This document shows, one piece after another, positions 1 to 10,300 of a DNA stretch of 64,000 nt (position 1 is the first letter of the stretch; every line of letters begins with the position of its first letter). The position numbers were made by a program, and so were the translations under genes. Origin of the DNA: Acanthaster planci (taxonomy: Eukaryota > Echinodermata > Asteroidea > Valvatida > Acanthasteridae); contig NW_019091379.1 of the NCBI RefSeq assembly GCF_001949145.1, positions 34,916 to 98,915 of the forward strand, written 5' to 3'. The notes under the pieces were generated by a model. The model was not told the DNA's origin. It ran no database searches and was given only the letters and a program-made list of their open reading frames with translations.

Positions 1-646
1 ATTTCATCAAAACAAATTCCATTGTTCTGACAAGGAATGCTTGCACACTCGTTGATATCAATTTCACATGTTGACCCTTCAAAACCATCCACACATGTGC
101 AGTTGAAGGAGTTGATGTCGTCAAAACAAGTCCCATTGTTCTGACAAGTGATGTTTGCACACTCATCGATATCAATTTCACAATTTACCCCTTCAAAACC
201 ATCCGCACACTTGCAGTTGAAGAAGCCAATTCTATCGATGCAGGTCTTGTTATTTTTGCACGGGGAACTTGCACATTCGTCGATATCAATTTCACAAGTA
301 TCCCCTTCAAAACCAACCGTACAAGTGCAGTTGAAAGAGTTGATTTCATCAAAGCAGGTCCCATTGTTCTGACAAGGGATACTTGCGCACTCATCAATGT
401 CAAATTCGCAGTTTGACCCCTCAAAACCATCCATACATGTGCACTTGAATGAGTTGATTTCGTCAATGCAGCTGCCGTTGTTCTGACAGGGGATACTTGC
501 GCACTCATCAATGTCAAATTCGCAGTTTGACCCCTCAAAACCATCCATACATGTGCAGTTGAAATCATTAACGAGGTCAACGCAGGTGGCGTTGTTTTCA
601 CATGGCATCACCTCACATTCATCTACGTCTATTTCGCAATTGTATC
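1..646 (-). CDS. DSL ligand exon 6: tandem calcium-binding EGF repeats, truncated
   Basis: This single uninterrupted exon carries the end of EGF 1 and then EGF 2 to EGF 7, the last cut by the window. The unit is 38 codons (114 bp) with the pattern DIDECASIPCQNNGTC..EINSFNCTC..GFEG..CE. DxDEC plus the conserved Asn and aromatic positions predict calcium binding and Asn hydroxylation. EGF 2, next to the splice site, is the most divergent. Confidence 0.9.
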
Positions 647-3290
647 CTGTGGCATTTACAGAAAATGGTGAAATTCAAGTTTGGAAATATGAAAGGTTAG
701 GTTTCAAATCTGTTATTTGGCCCAAAGTGAAATTAGAATTTCCCGGTTTAAACCAGAAAGGATGTTAGGGTGGTACGAACGTACGAGGGAATCTTCGACT
801 TTTCAAGAATTCTTTGAGAAAAATGAAAAGTTGCAGAAAAAGTTGCTTTACTTTGATATGACCTACCCGTGTAACCTTCCAAACAGGTACAGTTGTACTC
901 ATCACGTCCATTGATGCAGTAACCCCCGTTCATGCAGGGCCTTGAGGAACACTCGTCGTAGTCATCAGTACAGTTGTGGCCTGTCCAGCCACTCAGGCAG
1001 ACCTTTACCCCTGTGGTTGTGTTGCAGATGTAGTGTCCACTGTCATCGTCATGAGCAATGCAGAAAGTTAGACAATCGGTGCCATAGAACGCATTCTCAC
1101 AAGACACGGTCGTCATAAACCTAAGACTGTTGATGCAATTGGGAAGTGCGAATTGAACGTAAACACAATCAGTATCTGATGTCATCGGCATGATCAACAT
1201 TCATGATGATTTTTCCATCGGCTCATTTTGAGTTGAGAGCATGAGATGTGGGTTACTCACGCTTTTTCTCCCAAACCAGTGTTGAAGATGCTGATGGGAG
1301 GAGTGGATGTACTTGGGGCAGCCTCTTGTTCAACTGATTTGAACAATTCTGCAACCTTCTCATCTGGTGAACCTAAATCCATGTCCCATACTTGTACCTT
1401 CACCCGGAAACTGCCCTGAAATGATATTACATTTCGTCTTTACGAGACACAGCTTGTTGTCGGATGATAGTGAGGTCATAGCAGTGATTGGTAAGTGAAA
1501 CCAACTAAACAGCTGTTATTGGAGAACTATTGTGCGTCAAAAAATAGGCAAAACAACATCCACTGATCCAGGCCGTACCGTTAGCGTAATTCGACCACCA
1601 GAATTAGAAGCCATTACTGCGGTAGCACAACGCTCTTGGACAGGTGGTACGCGCGTTACACGCATGCCTCCCTGACCCATAGGGTGTTGTGATTTGCCAA
1701 ATGCACGCGCGCGTCAAGCTGAAGACTGTGCGTGTGAGTGCGGTGCCACCGCAGTTATGGCGTCTAATTGGATTAGTCTACAGCTTGATGAAAAGCTCAA
1801 GAAGATTGTACTTTAGTGTTGGTAAAATGAACGTGAAAGTCGGGGAAACGCTTTACGTAAAAAGTTGATCTCACCGTCCACGGCAATGTGGTTCTGTAGG
1901 TATTATTTTCCGATGGAAGATATGGAAAATTATAATCATCAGGAGTAGATTCCGTTGTCGGTTGAGTGATGTGTTTGACGGCGATGCCACATGAATCAAA
2001 CGAATCAGAAGTTCTGTGGGGGAAAAATACACCATTTACCCCGTCGTACAAACGACCGTTCAAGGAATAACATGGTAATCGGGGTTTGCTTCAATTACAC
2101 AAAGATAGCATGTCAGTTTGTTGGATGGAAAACTCAAACAGTGCTTTTCAAAATAAAATGAATATCTTAAAGATGAGTTTTAAAGGATTTTCAGTTTTTG
2201 AAAGGCACCCCAAAATGCATTTCAAAATGAACTGGTTTTAAAAGAATTTCAAACAGATCTCTCCGCAAATAATGAAAAAGTATCCATTTTTAATAATAAT
2301 AAGCGTCCAGCTGCAAACTGCGCGTTGTTAGTGGATATAAACCTTCCAGCGAAATGTCTTGGAAGAAAAATGACATAAGAGTACATTGTTATCGTCCAAA
2401 ATCTTCCCTAATTTGTCAACAACAAAAAATCTATGATGTGGCGTTTTCCAATTTAGCATGGAATCTCATCTTGAAACAAACATTTCGAGTTGTTTATAGG
2501 GAAGGATTCAAAGAAATCTCACGTGTTAGAATCCAGGCAGATGACAAACCGGTTATCGCAGTGATCAGTGCAGGAAGAACCACTCGGCTCGTCACAGCAG
2601 CTACCGTTTAATAATTCATGGACTGTGTTTGCATAACTTAGCGGACGAAAGAGGACGACAGTTGTGGAGTATGTTGGTGATATGAGCTGAAAAAATGACA
2701 AAATATGGAGCAAATTTCAACGTAACAATGGACGGAAAATACTTAACATATATACAACTTCAAGAATGCTAATAATTTTATTAAAATGCTTAAAAATGTT
2801 TTTAATAAAAATATGTTTATCAAAAGTTATGACATTGGGATTACTTCATCAGGAGTTTGTGATTAAGGTCAGTATTATAGAAAAAATTATTCACGCTACA
2901 GCTGCAATGTTACTATAATAAAATCAAGTAGCCTTATATAAAAGTTCTCATTGAAGCAATCCATTTTTGGACGGAGTGATCGAATGGTTAAGTCGAAGGA
3001 TACATCGGTCTATACTTCATTTCGCTCTGAAGGTATAAAGCGGCTACACAGGTGATGAGCTGAAGTCTTTTTTGTCATGGCTCAAACAGGCCCAAGTATA
3101 GGCATGTTATGCTCGTGGAGTAGGAATCCCTTGGCGAAATGTGGTGCAATTGGAATTTTGTGCCAAAGGGAAGTATATCATTCGGATTCACAAGAAAAGA
3201 ATTGTTTTCGCATGCAGCTATAGTATGTCAATACACACTTCTCACCTGAAACAGAAGTACGACCAGTAAAATTTCCCGACTCTGCGCCAT
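1..3290 (-). CDS. Delta-like (DSL-family) Notch ligand, 5' part, cut by window edge
   Basis: Six exons join in phase on the minus strand: 3246-3290, 2523-2686, 1875-2013, 1261-1415, 867-1126 and 1-646 (continuing off the window). They give at least 469 residues. The order is signal peptide, then an N-terminal MNNL-type region (about 20-165) with the CC..C..C..C cysteine cluster and a PWTGSFRVKVQVWD segment. A DSL domain follows (C177-C220, with DDDSGHY and GW.G..C), then EGF repeats, mostly of the calcium-binding DIDEC type. The DSL domain starts almost where it does in vertebrate Delta proteins. DSL ligands are single-pass membrane proteins that activate Notch on neighbouring cells; the transmembrane and tail exons would lie beyond position 1. 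Delta versus Serrate/Jagged cannot be settled here, though the MNNL cysteine pattern favours Delta. The start ATG at 3290 is chosen because it opens a hydrophobic signal sequence ending at a good donor. No stops or frameshifts were seen. Confidence 0.88.
361..594. repeat. 114-bp tandem coding repeat, nearly identical EGF units
   Basis: Positions 376-443 and 490-557 are identical over 68 bp at a spacing of exactly 114 bp, one EGF unit. Other units in the exon have diverged at silent and replacement sites. This suggests recent unit duplication or gene conversion within the Notch-ligand exon. Confidence 0.85.
867..1126 (-). CDS. DSL ligand exon 5: DSL domain and first EGF repeat
   Basis: It encodes the complete DSL domain (six cysteines; FYGTDC, FC, DDDSGHYIC, VCLSGW, GHNC) and the first five cysteines of EGF 1. 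The exon starts at a CAACAG acceptor only 134 bp from exon 4 and ends in phase 1 at GTAGGT. EGF 1 is therefore split between its fifth and sixth cysteines. Confidence 0.88.
1261..1415 (-). CDS. DSL ligand exon 4: end of MNNL/C2-like region
   Basis: It begins GSFRVKVQVWDMD, equivalent to the WPGTFSLIIEALHTD segment of Delta. The remainder is an acidic, poorly conserved linker. The 155-bp exon ends in phase 2 at GTGAGT. Confidence 0.78.
1875..2013 (-). CDS. DSL ligand exon 3: MNNL region, middle
   Basis: It contains SCGIAVKH, the equivalent of the VCLKHYQ segment of Delta, then a variable Thr/Pro-rich stretch and FPYLPSEN. It ends with LPWT in phase 0 at GTGAGA. The acceptor is TTTTTCCCCCACAG. 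Confidence 0.78.
2523..2686 (-). CDS. DSL ligand exon 2: MNNL region, first cysteine cluster
   Basis: The acceptor is a T-rich tract followed by CAG. The exon encodes NGSCCDEPSGSSC..HC..RFVICL, matching the CC...C.C..F.VCL pattern of the Delta N-terminal domain. It ends in phase 2 at a GTGAGA donor. Confidence 0.8.
3246..3290 (-). CDS. DSL ligand exon 1: start and signal peptide
   Basis: It encodes MAQSREILLVVLLFQ and ends phase 0 at CAG|GTGAGA. The hydrophobic core continues into exon 2 (LISPTYS), so signal cleavage is probably after the exon junction. Confidence 0.75.
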
Positions 3291-6103
3291 GGCCGCGCCA
3301 AAGTCAATGGTTGAGGTGTGGATGGGTCAGTGGAGTTTGAAGTGGTTGTCGACCCTGTGTGACCACGGCACGAGCTGCTCGTTCAAGCCCCGTTACTTGA
3401 CAACCCTCGATCCCTATTTCACACGATGCACTATTGTCAATATTAGCGGGCGGGACGTGATAGATTTCCGCGATTGGCCAACTGTCAATGGCAACCACAT
3501 GCAGGAATGACGTCTTAGAGTCCAAAATATGGAATGGAATGAAAGCAGCACGCGACCACTTGAATCAGTGTTATCTTGACGTCTAACAAACCTTAATTGA
3601 CGGGCATATCCCATTACATCTTTTCCAGTAATTTATGAGGAAATGTAGAACTATTTATAAATTTCCCGATTTCTTGCGCAACATGTCTTAAACTGAACAG
3701 AAATACTTAATTATTACACCAAACGACAATAGACCGGATGAAGGAGCTAAACGATAAACATTAAGACCATTATTTGTTAATCATTGACATTTTGATAAAA
3801 GTAAATTGATTTTTGTCGATGACAAAAAACGGTGCGATTTTATCAGAGGGACTTTGGACCCTTTTAACTTCCACATAATGGCCTTAAATTAGACTTAATT
3901 CAGTACACGACCAAACTAATAAGGTTTGCATTGGCAGCCGTGGTAGCTCTCAGTTAACACATTGACCAATTTGCAGAGCAAACCTTGCTATTTGTATTAA
4001 GAACTCTGATTTTGAATCACGTAATGGAGAAAAAATGAAGCGTAATTGAAGGTTTCTGAGTTTGCCAACTTTGGCCAAAACTCAGGACCATCTATTTTAT
4101 TAATGAACGTTTGCCATTGTTAATTCGTGCAATCATTGTAGTTGAAATGACGAGCCCCGTAAAGTTAATATTAAGTTAATTTAGACATCAGTAATCTCAG
4201 AAATATATTAGAATGCTAGTATTAGAATGCTAAATGTCCAAATGTTAGGTCCAAGATGATGTGAAGAATTCTGACACTTTATCGAATGCATGTGAAAAGT
4301 TTTTTAAAATCGACAAACGCAACAAATAAGCATTTGATTTAGAAACAAATCTAAAGGGTCCATCCAGAAGTATGGTCTGGCAGTCGCCGCTACTTCCATT
4401 TCTTCTGTTAATATAGTTTGGCCACGAAATGTCATATGCTATTAATTAATACACCCGTTTGCTATGCATATTACACGTATTGAGTGACAGCTTAATATCC
4501 GGGCAAGCACCCGCAGTCATGGGAAAAAAAAAACAACCGATCAATTTGCGTGGAAGGTAAACGGAACTGATTCGAAAGCAGCATGCTGTATACTGATTCA
4601 GATCACTAAACTGTCATCATAAACCAAAACTGTCAGTCCTGGTATAATTTAAAGTTATCTTCGCTGGATGACTTTGAAATGTTGGTCACGGGAATGTGAT
4701 TGATGGATTTATTATGTACTCCACTGTAAAGTGACTTCAAAAGAACGGGATCCGAGCTGCACGGAAGGACCTAACAACACACCAGTGCGGGTTTGTGTGA
4801 CAAACACTTCAGGGTGCCCCCAAAGCCCACACCCCGCCATCTTATCGATCCACCTTTGACCGCTGGTCCTCCTACCGTTCACCCTCTTAACAGAATATAA
4901 AAGAAAAATGCCTGTAGGCCTACGTGACAACGCCGTAGGTTAGGGGTTAGCCTACAATTTTGCAGGTTACTGTTTTAAAAGTCACGACAGTCTGATGGCA
5001 GTGTGCAAATCAGAGCCGGTGATTGTACCAGGCGTCTACCACACCATTTGATCCACTGAAGACTTGGCTTGTTCTCGCTGGTTGTGATTTGCACGTTTTG
5101 CTACGATGAAATCTTGAAATCTGTGAGGACCCTGTTTATTCTCACTCCTATGAAATTAGTCCCTACGTTTAGCATTCCCGTATAATCTTTCATTCCCCAA
5201 GAGTAAAAATCCACCCTTTGTACTTGAGAGAAGAATAACCTTAACAATTTAGAGATGAACTATTCAGTCGATGATTCCTTTTCACAGTATTTCGGCAAAT
5301 TGCATTCCATTTTATGGAAATAACTACAAATCCATATTGCCGTTCTCTTTGCAGAAAGACTAATCCTCAATTTCGAGACTTGATGAGTTTATCTGTAACT
5401 TGAATTATCTGAGAACTCATTGTAGCCACATAGGTGAACTGACGCCTGACGCCATGGTCACGTTTTCGTGTGCAAAATACGGTGCGTATTAACCATCGCA
5501 GAGGGCAAACATCAGTATAGACAAAATCAATAGCTGGACTGAAAATCGTCGCAGCTGTATAATGTTTGCCTGTTCTGGTTATACTTTGAACAGTCAGCAA
5601 CACATATTCTGATTTCTCTAGATTTAACCATTCTTTCTCGATTATATAAATGAATTTAACTTCCGTATTAACGTTTAAAGTCAAAGACGGTGTAAAAACA
5701 TTCAGAAATTTTGAGATGGGTGTCCACTGACGCCATGTTGTTACTTCATCGCACCCCATACGGGGAATCGAGTATTTGACTGCGGCTCAGCGATGTGTGA
5801 AGTCAGGCCGTATCCGAATGAAGTTTCTGCTGGCAACGGCGCCCAGCTTTTGCCGTGAGCAGTCACATTTTATAGCCATAGCCCAAAACAATATGAACCG
5901 TTTTTTACATTCCGGCCTAACACCATCAAAGATGGCGGCTAGACCTCAGTACTAAGAACATTCAAGGACAATAACATTCTGTCACTTCAGTAATTGTTTT
6001 GCAGTGAAATCTTTTACTTAATCCAATACTTTATTTCAGACAGAATTTGAAATCCACTTACCAAAATTGAGTAGAGCAAATAAGTTAGACGTATATGACC
6101 CTA

Positions 6104-6340
6104 CACTGTAAAAACTCGGGTGTTAAAATCAACACTTTTGGGTGTTATCAGATTTCAGATGATAAGGTGTTACCTTAACACTGATGATGTTACTTTGCAT
6201 ACCTATAAGTGTTACGGAGCACTAAAAGGTGTTACGAGTAACACCAAATAACAGCAAAATTTTAACACCAGTGAAAAGTATTGGTGTCGTCTTCTGATGA
6301 CACCGCGGGTGTTAAATTTAACACCCAAGTTTTTGCAGTG
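6104..6340. mobile_element. MITE-like element with 24-bp terminal inverted repeats
   Basis: The left end CACTGTAAAAACTCGGGTGT and the inverse of the right end CACTGCAAAAACTTGGGTGT match at 18 of 20 bases, and the match continues through TTAAA. A TA dinucleotide flanks both sides (6102-6103 and 6341-6342), as expected of a TA target duplication. The interior is itself full of GTGTTA/TAACAC motifs and has no coding capacity. Confidence 0.75.
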
Positions 6341-6342
6341 TA

Positions 6343-6581
6343 TGCAGGGCAAAAGTTTGGGGTATTAAATTCAATACCCCCTGTGTTATCCGAGGACTAC
6401 ACCAACACCTTTCAATGGTGTAACATTTTTGGTGTTATTTCGTGTTACTTTTGACACCCTTCAGTGCACTGTAAAACTTATGAGCCTATGTGCAAATTAA
6501 GATTAGCGGTGTTAAAGTGACACCCTATGGTGTGGTCATCTGATAACAAGTGTTGATGTTAACACCACAGTGTTTGCAGTG
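6343..6581. mobile_element. two more degraded copies of the CACTGTAAAA element
   Basis: The stretch at 6343-6466 resembles the first element (GCAAAAGTTTGGGGTATTAA, GGTGTTA motifs). The stretch at 6467-6581 again begins CACTGTAAAAC and ends GTTTGCAGTG. The three pieces lie end to end, so this is a nested or serial insertion cluster. Confidence 0.6.
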
Positions 6582-7183
6582 TGGTATTACCGCCAACGTG
6601 TGTGGTTTGACCATTAAGTTACAAGAGTGAGTCAGTACTCCACAGTCACAATCAATTTCAATTGGTCTGCATTTAATTTAAGATTTAGAGAGTTTTCTGT
6701 CGTATCACATCGTGACATGCACGCATAACTGCGGATAGTTAAAGCTCTATCACATGTTTGTAGGGTGTTGTAGTTATTAGTTAAAGATCATCGATGTGTT
6801 TATTCTTGAAATTGGATTGAGGAATGTTTCACTAAAAAGGAACATCCAAATCTGTCACTATAGCTGACTCAAAACATTTCCATACGGCTGTCGTCATTTC
6901 GATCTAAAAATGATCTCCACCTGTTGTGACGAGTTAAGCCATTAGAAATATTCCACTTTGGGTATACTGATAAAAAGCATCTTGTGGACAGCTGACTGCA
7001 TGCTTTGTGCAACGAGATCTCTGTGCACTTTGGGCAAATATGGCTAAGTTACATCCTCATTGATATCCATTCACCCATGCAGATATCAACCAAATCAAAG
7101 ACTGGTGGTATAACACACCAAAAGCTTCAAAATTATCTTCCATGATATGGGCTTGAAAGCTTTATCGACGGATCATTCTAGTG

Positions 7184-7189
7184 TTTATT
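7184..7189 (-). promoter_or_regulatory. candidate AATAAA polyadenylation signal of DNase A
   Basis: AATAAA on the minus strand, about 150 bp downstream of the DNase A stop. Motif match only. Confidence 0.4.
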
Positions 7190-7339
7190 TTATGCGTTTA
7201 ATCGTCCATTACAAGCTCTTAGAATAATTCAGGATAATGCTTTGTATACTTTCAGGTAGTATTGGGAGTAGATTTCTAAAAACCGATCAAAAACATACTA
7301 TCGTTAAGGCTAGATTCCATATGACGAACCGTGTCGATC

Positions 7340-7384
7340 TCAAAAGGTCAACTCAATTGGATAATGATCGCTGACTTCATTGGC
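7340..7384 (-). CDS. DNase A exon 8: SDHYP terminus and stop
   Basis: Encodes ANEVSDHYPIELTF followed by TGA. The final catalytic His of the family is in SDHYP. No basic C-terminal tail follows, unlike DNase1L3. Confidence 0.93.
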   Translation of the reverse strand, partial: ANEVSDHYPIELTF

Positions 7385-10300
7385 CTGAAAATATGAAACA
7401 AAGGGAAACGACATGTTGAAAACTTAGAGAAATATGCACCGTGATCAGAATATTGACAGGAATATAATATAAAATCAGTGCTCTGGAATATGTAATTGCC
7501 GAGCTTTCGGCAACTGGGTACCTTCATGGCAAGCAGATTCAGAACTGAATGTGCTTGCCCTGAAGAAGGTACTCAGTATACTCAGTGTAGGTCAGCTTGA
7601 CTACCGCTTCGCGTCGGGAGGCAGTCAAGCTGACCTACACCGAGGGACCCTTAACTCCCACTATTTTCCCGAAATAAACCATGCTGTATTTGTTTTACTA
7701 CACTTCATAAATATTCAAACAGAAATCTCACGTAACTTGTACTCACAGACGCCATTGTTGTTTCTCAGCTGCTTAATTTCCATGTAATGATAATGGAGTG
7801 CAGATGTGCATAGAAACAGGGCTTCATAGTCTGGTGCTGACATACGTTTTGGGTCTTTACTGTAATAGTTATCAGGATACAACTCCAGACTGGTTCCGTA
7901 GATTACATGACACAGACTACATAATACGCGGGGGACTCCAGAGGGATTTTTTGATGCTACCAGAAAAAAACTACCACACGGCAGCGAGGTGGATACTCAC
8001 CGCTATGACGTCACCTGGTCGCGTATCAGTTCTACTTCCCAGACGCGAGGTGGAATTCGCTCTGATTTGCTCCTGAATATTTATGAGGTGTAGTAATGTG
8101 CAAACTAACGTCGACTTCATGGGCTGCGTATGCTTCCCTTCACTAATTCAAAAATAACGTTGACTGGTCATTCAGGTTGAATATCCGCTCATAGCGGAGC
8201 AAAAGAGGGCGTGTTTTTTGTACTCACCGTTGATCTCCATTATATGATGGAGATCGATGTACTCACCGCATCCAGTAGGCGCGCCTTGAGGTGCGCAAGT
8301 ACATGCGCGTTTTACGCGGAGCATGCTGAGTACGCGTAACTAATTCATTTCGGCACGTATGGTCTTTGCGTACACACAGAACGCGTGCAAGAACCCGCTT
8401 GTAACCACCTGTCTTTCTTTCGCAGATGGGGGTGCACTTCAGCTCTGGGCGGATACACAAACGTGAAGTGTATCGCACGCGTACTTCAAAAGGTACACAC
8501 TCGCGCCCAGTAATTCTCCTGTACATCACTTACGTCTAAATCTGCGTTGGGCGTAACGCATTGACTATAGTTCTAATTCAAATATCCCAAATAGCGAGAC
8601 ATTTAAATTACACAATAACAGGAGGTCGAGATCGATGTTGGGAACCAACATGGCGCGGCAAGATTGTACCCATGGGAACGGGGTTGAGTGTCAACAAATA
8701 GAGTATGCGCACTGACGGGTTCACGCACTGGTTCTTGCGGGTAATGCCTTTTACACACGATTTTGCGCACAATTGCTCCATTCGTTTGAACTACAGTAGG
8801 CCTATCCTAGTTCAAAATGACTCAGCCACGCATCGGTTCTGTATAACAGACTAAGTATAAACATACGAATGAGTTGTCCAAGCCGTATTCGGAGTCGAAC
8901 TTGAAGACACGGAAGCTGGGATTGGCGGCAGTCATCTTAGAACCAACCAACACAAATCTGCAGGAAGATGAATACACAAGGAACAAAATCGCTTTAGAGC
9001 TGGCAGAACGCACACAGGGAAATGAAGGGCCAGAAAGAACGATCACCAAATTACCAGGTAAAGGCTTGTAAGGTCAGATCAGACAGTCTTGACGCGGGGA
9101 ATGGTTAAAGTTGAACATATTGCGAGTAATTCAAGTAAATTTTGCGTTCGCTCAAAGTATGAAGTTCAGTGGAATTTTAAGTTTGGCAGGATTTCATCAA
9201 AATTGTACGAGATGTAAAATATAATGTTGGTACTCAACGTGATACGCGTGTTTTGCATGACAGTTTCACGCTTGAAAATGGTGGCGCACTTCATACAGCT
9301 ACAATGAAATCGGCGGAAGCAGTGCTGTCGTTCTTTGAGTAGGAAGCACCATTTGAGGATTTTCAATTTCCTTCCTCCGTAAAGTGCGTAAAGAGACACC
9401 AAACTTTGCATTTTTAGTTGAGAAGGCCCTAAAAAGTCCTCGAATTCTCATCTTCTATAAAAGGGCACCCCCAAGAAAAAAACGACACTCGTTTTCAATT
9501 GTCTCACTTAGAATGCAGATCGGTAACCTCCTTATCATATGATCAAGTCTGCTTATTACGCTTGTAGGCCTTCAATGTGGCCTTTAATCCCCGCCTACCA
9601 AGGTCATGGATTTTTATCCTTGCGGACTGACACTAAATTTCTAGTATTAAAGACCTGCGTTTACTTCACATCCGTAATTAAATGCAGACACAAGAAAGTC
9701 GACATAAAAGCCACACACATTATACAGAAGTACAGTGGGACGTGGGGTTGAAAACAGGCCGGGATTTCCCTGAGTGATCTCGCCGGTGAGTGGGCTCAAC
9801 ATCAAAGGCAACAGTTCAAGTCTGAAAATTATGGTCCTCAATAGAGGAATGCGTGGAAGTTCATGTTGATTGACCAAAGAAACATACTGGCCTTCTAGTG
9901 TCTTCGTTACCCCGAGGATGTGCCCTTCGATTCGAGACGATCCGAGCTCGTCTTTGATCGAATGGGGCTGAAATTTGTTCATTTCGGTTTGAATTGTACA
10001 AAATATCGGATCGGGCTGATTCTCTCCTCATAACCTGAAAGCCCGCCTGCCTGGCATTTTGCTGAGAAATAATTGTACGTATTATTTTTTCCCTTTTTAT
10101 CTCAGGATTCTACAAAATGAAGTCATGACATGCATTCAGGTCCTCTCTAAGGGAAGTCCCGCACATTCACTACTTGCATACACACGTGGGCACAACTCCA
10201 TTGATTTCACTTTATTAACACAGACTATTTAATTAAAAGTGCAATAAAGGGTCAAAAAGTCTGAAATGTATTCCTTGTGGGCTGAATTTATCAAAATGAC

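Larger units (their letters stand above)
3291..7339. other. intergenic region between Notch ligand start and DNase A stop
   Basis: No supported exons. It should hold the promoter of the minus-strand Notch ligand (proximal to 3290) and the 3' UTR of DNase A (distal end). No TATA box was recognised near 3300-3500. The main structure is the inverted-repeat element cluster at 6104-6581. Confidence 0.6.

Noticed and set aside
185-601. 138-aa minus-strand ORF over the EGF exon
   Set aside because: It is an out-of-frame reading of the EGF repeat DNA; the frame with the conserved six-cysteine EGF pattern is the real one.
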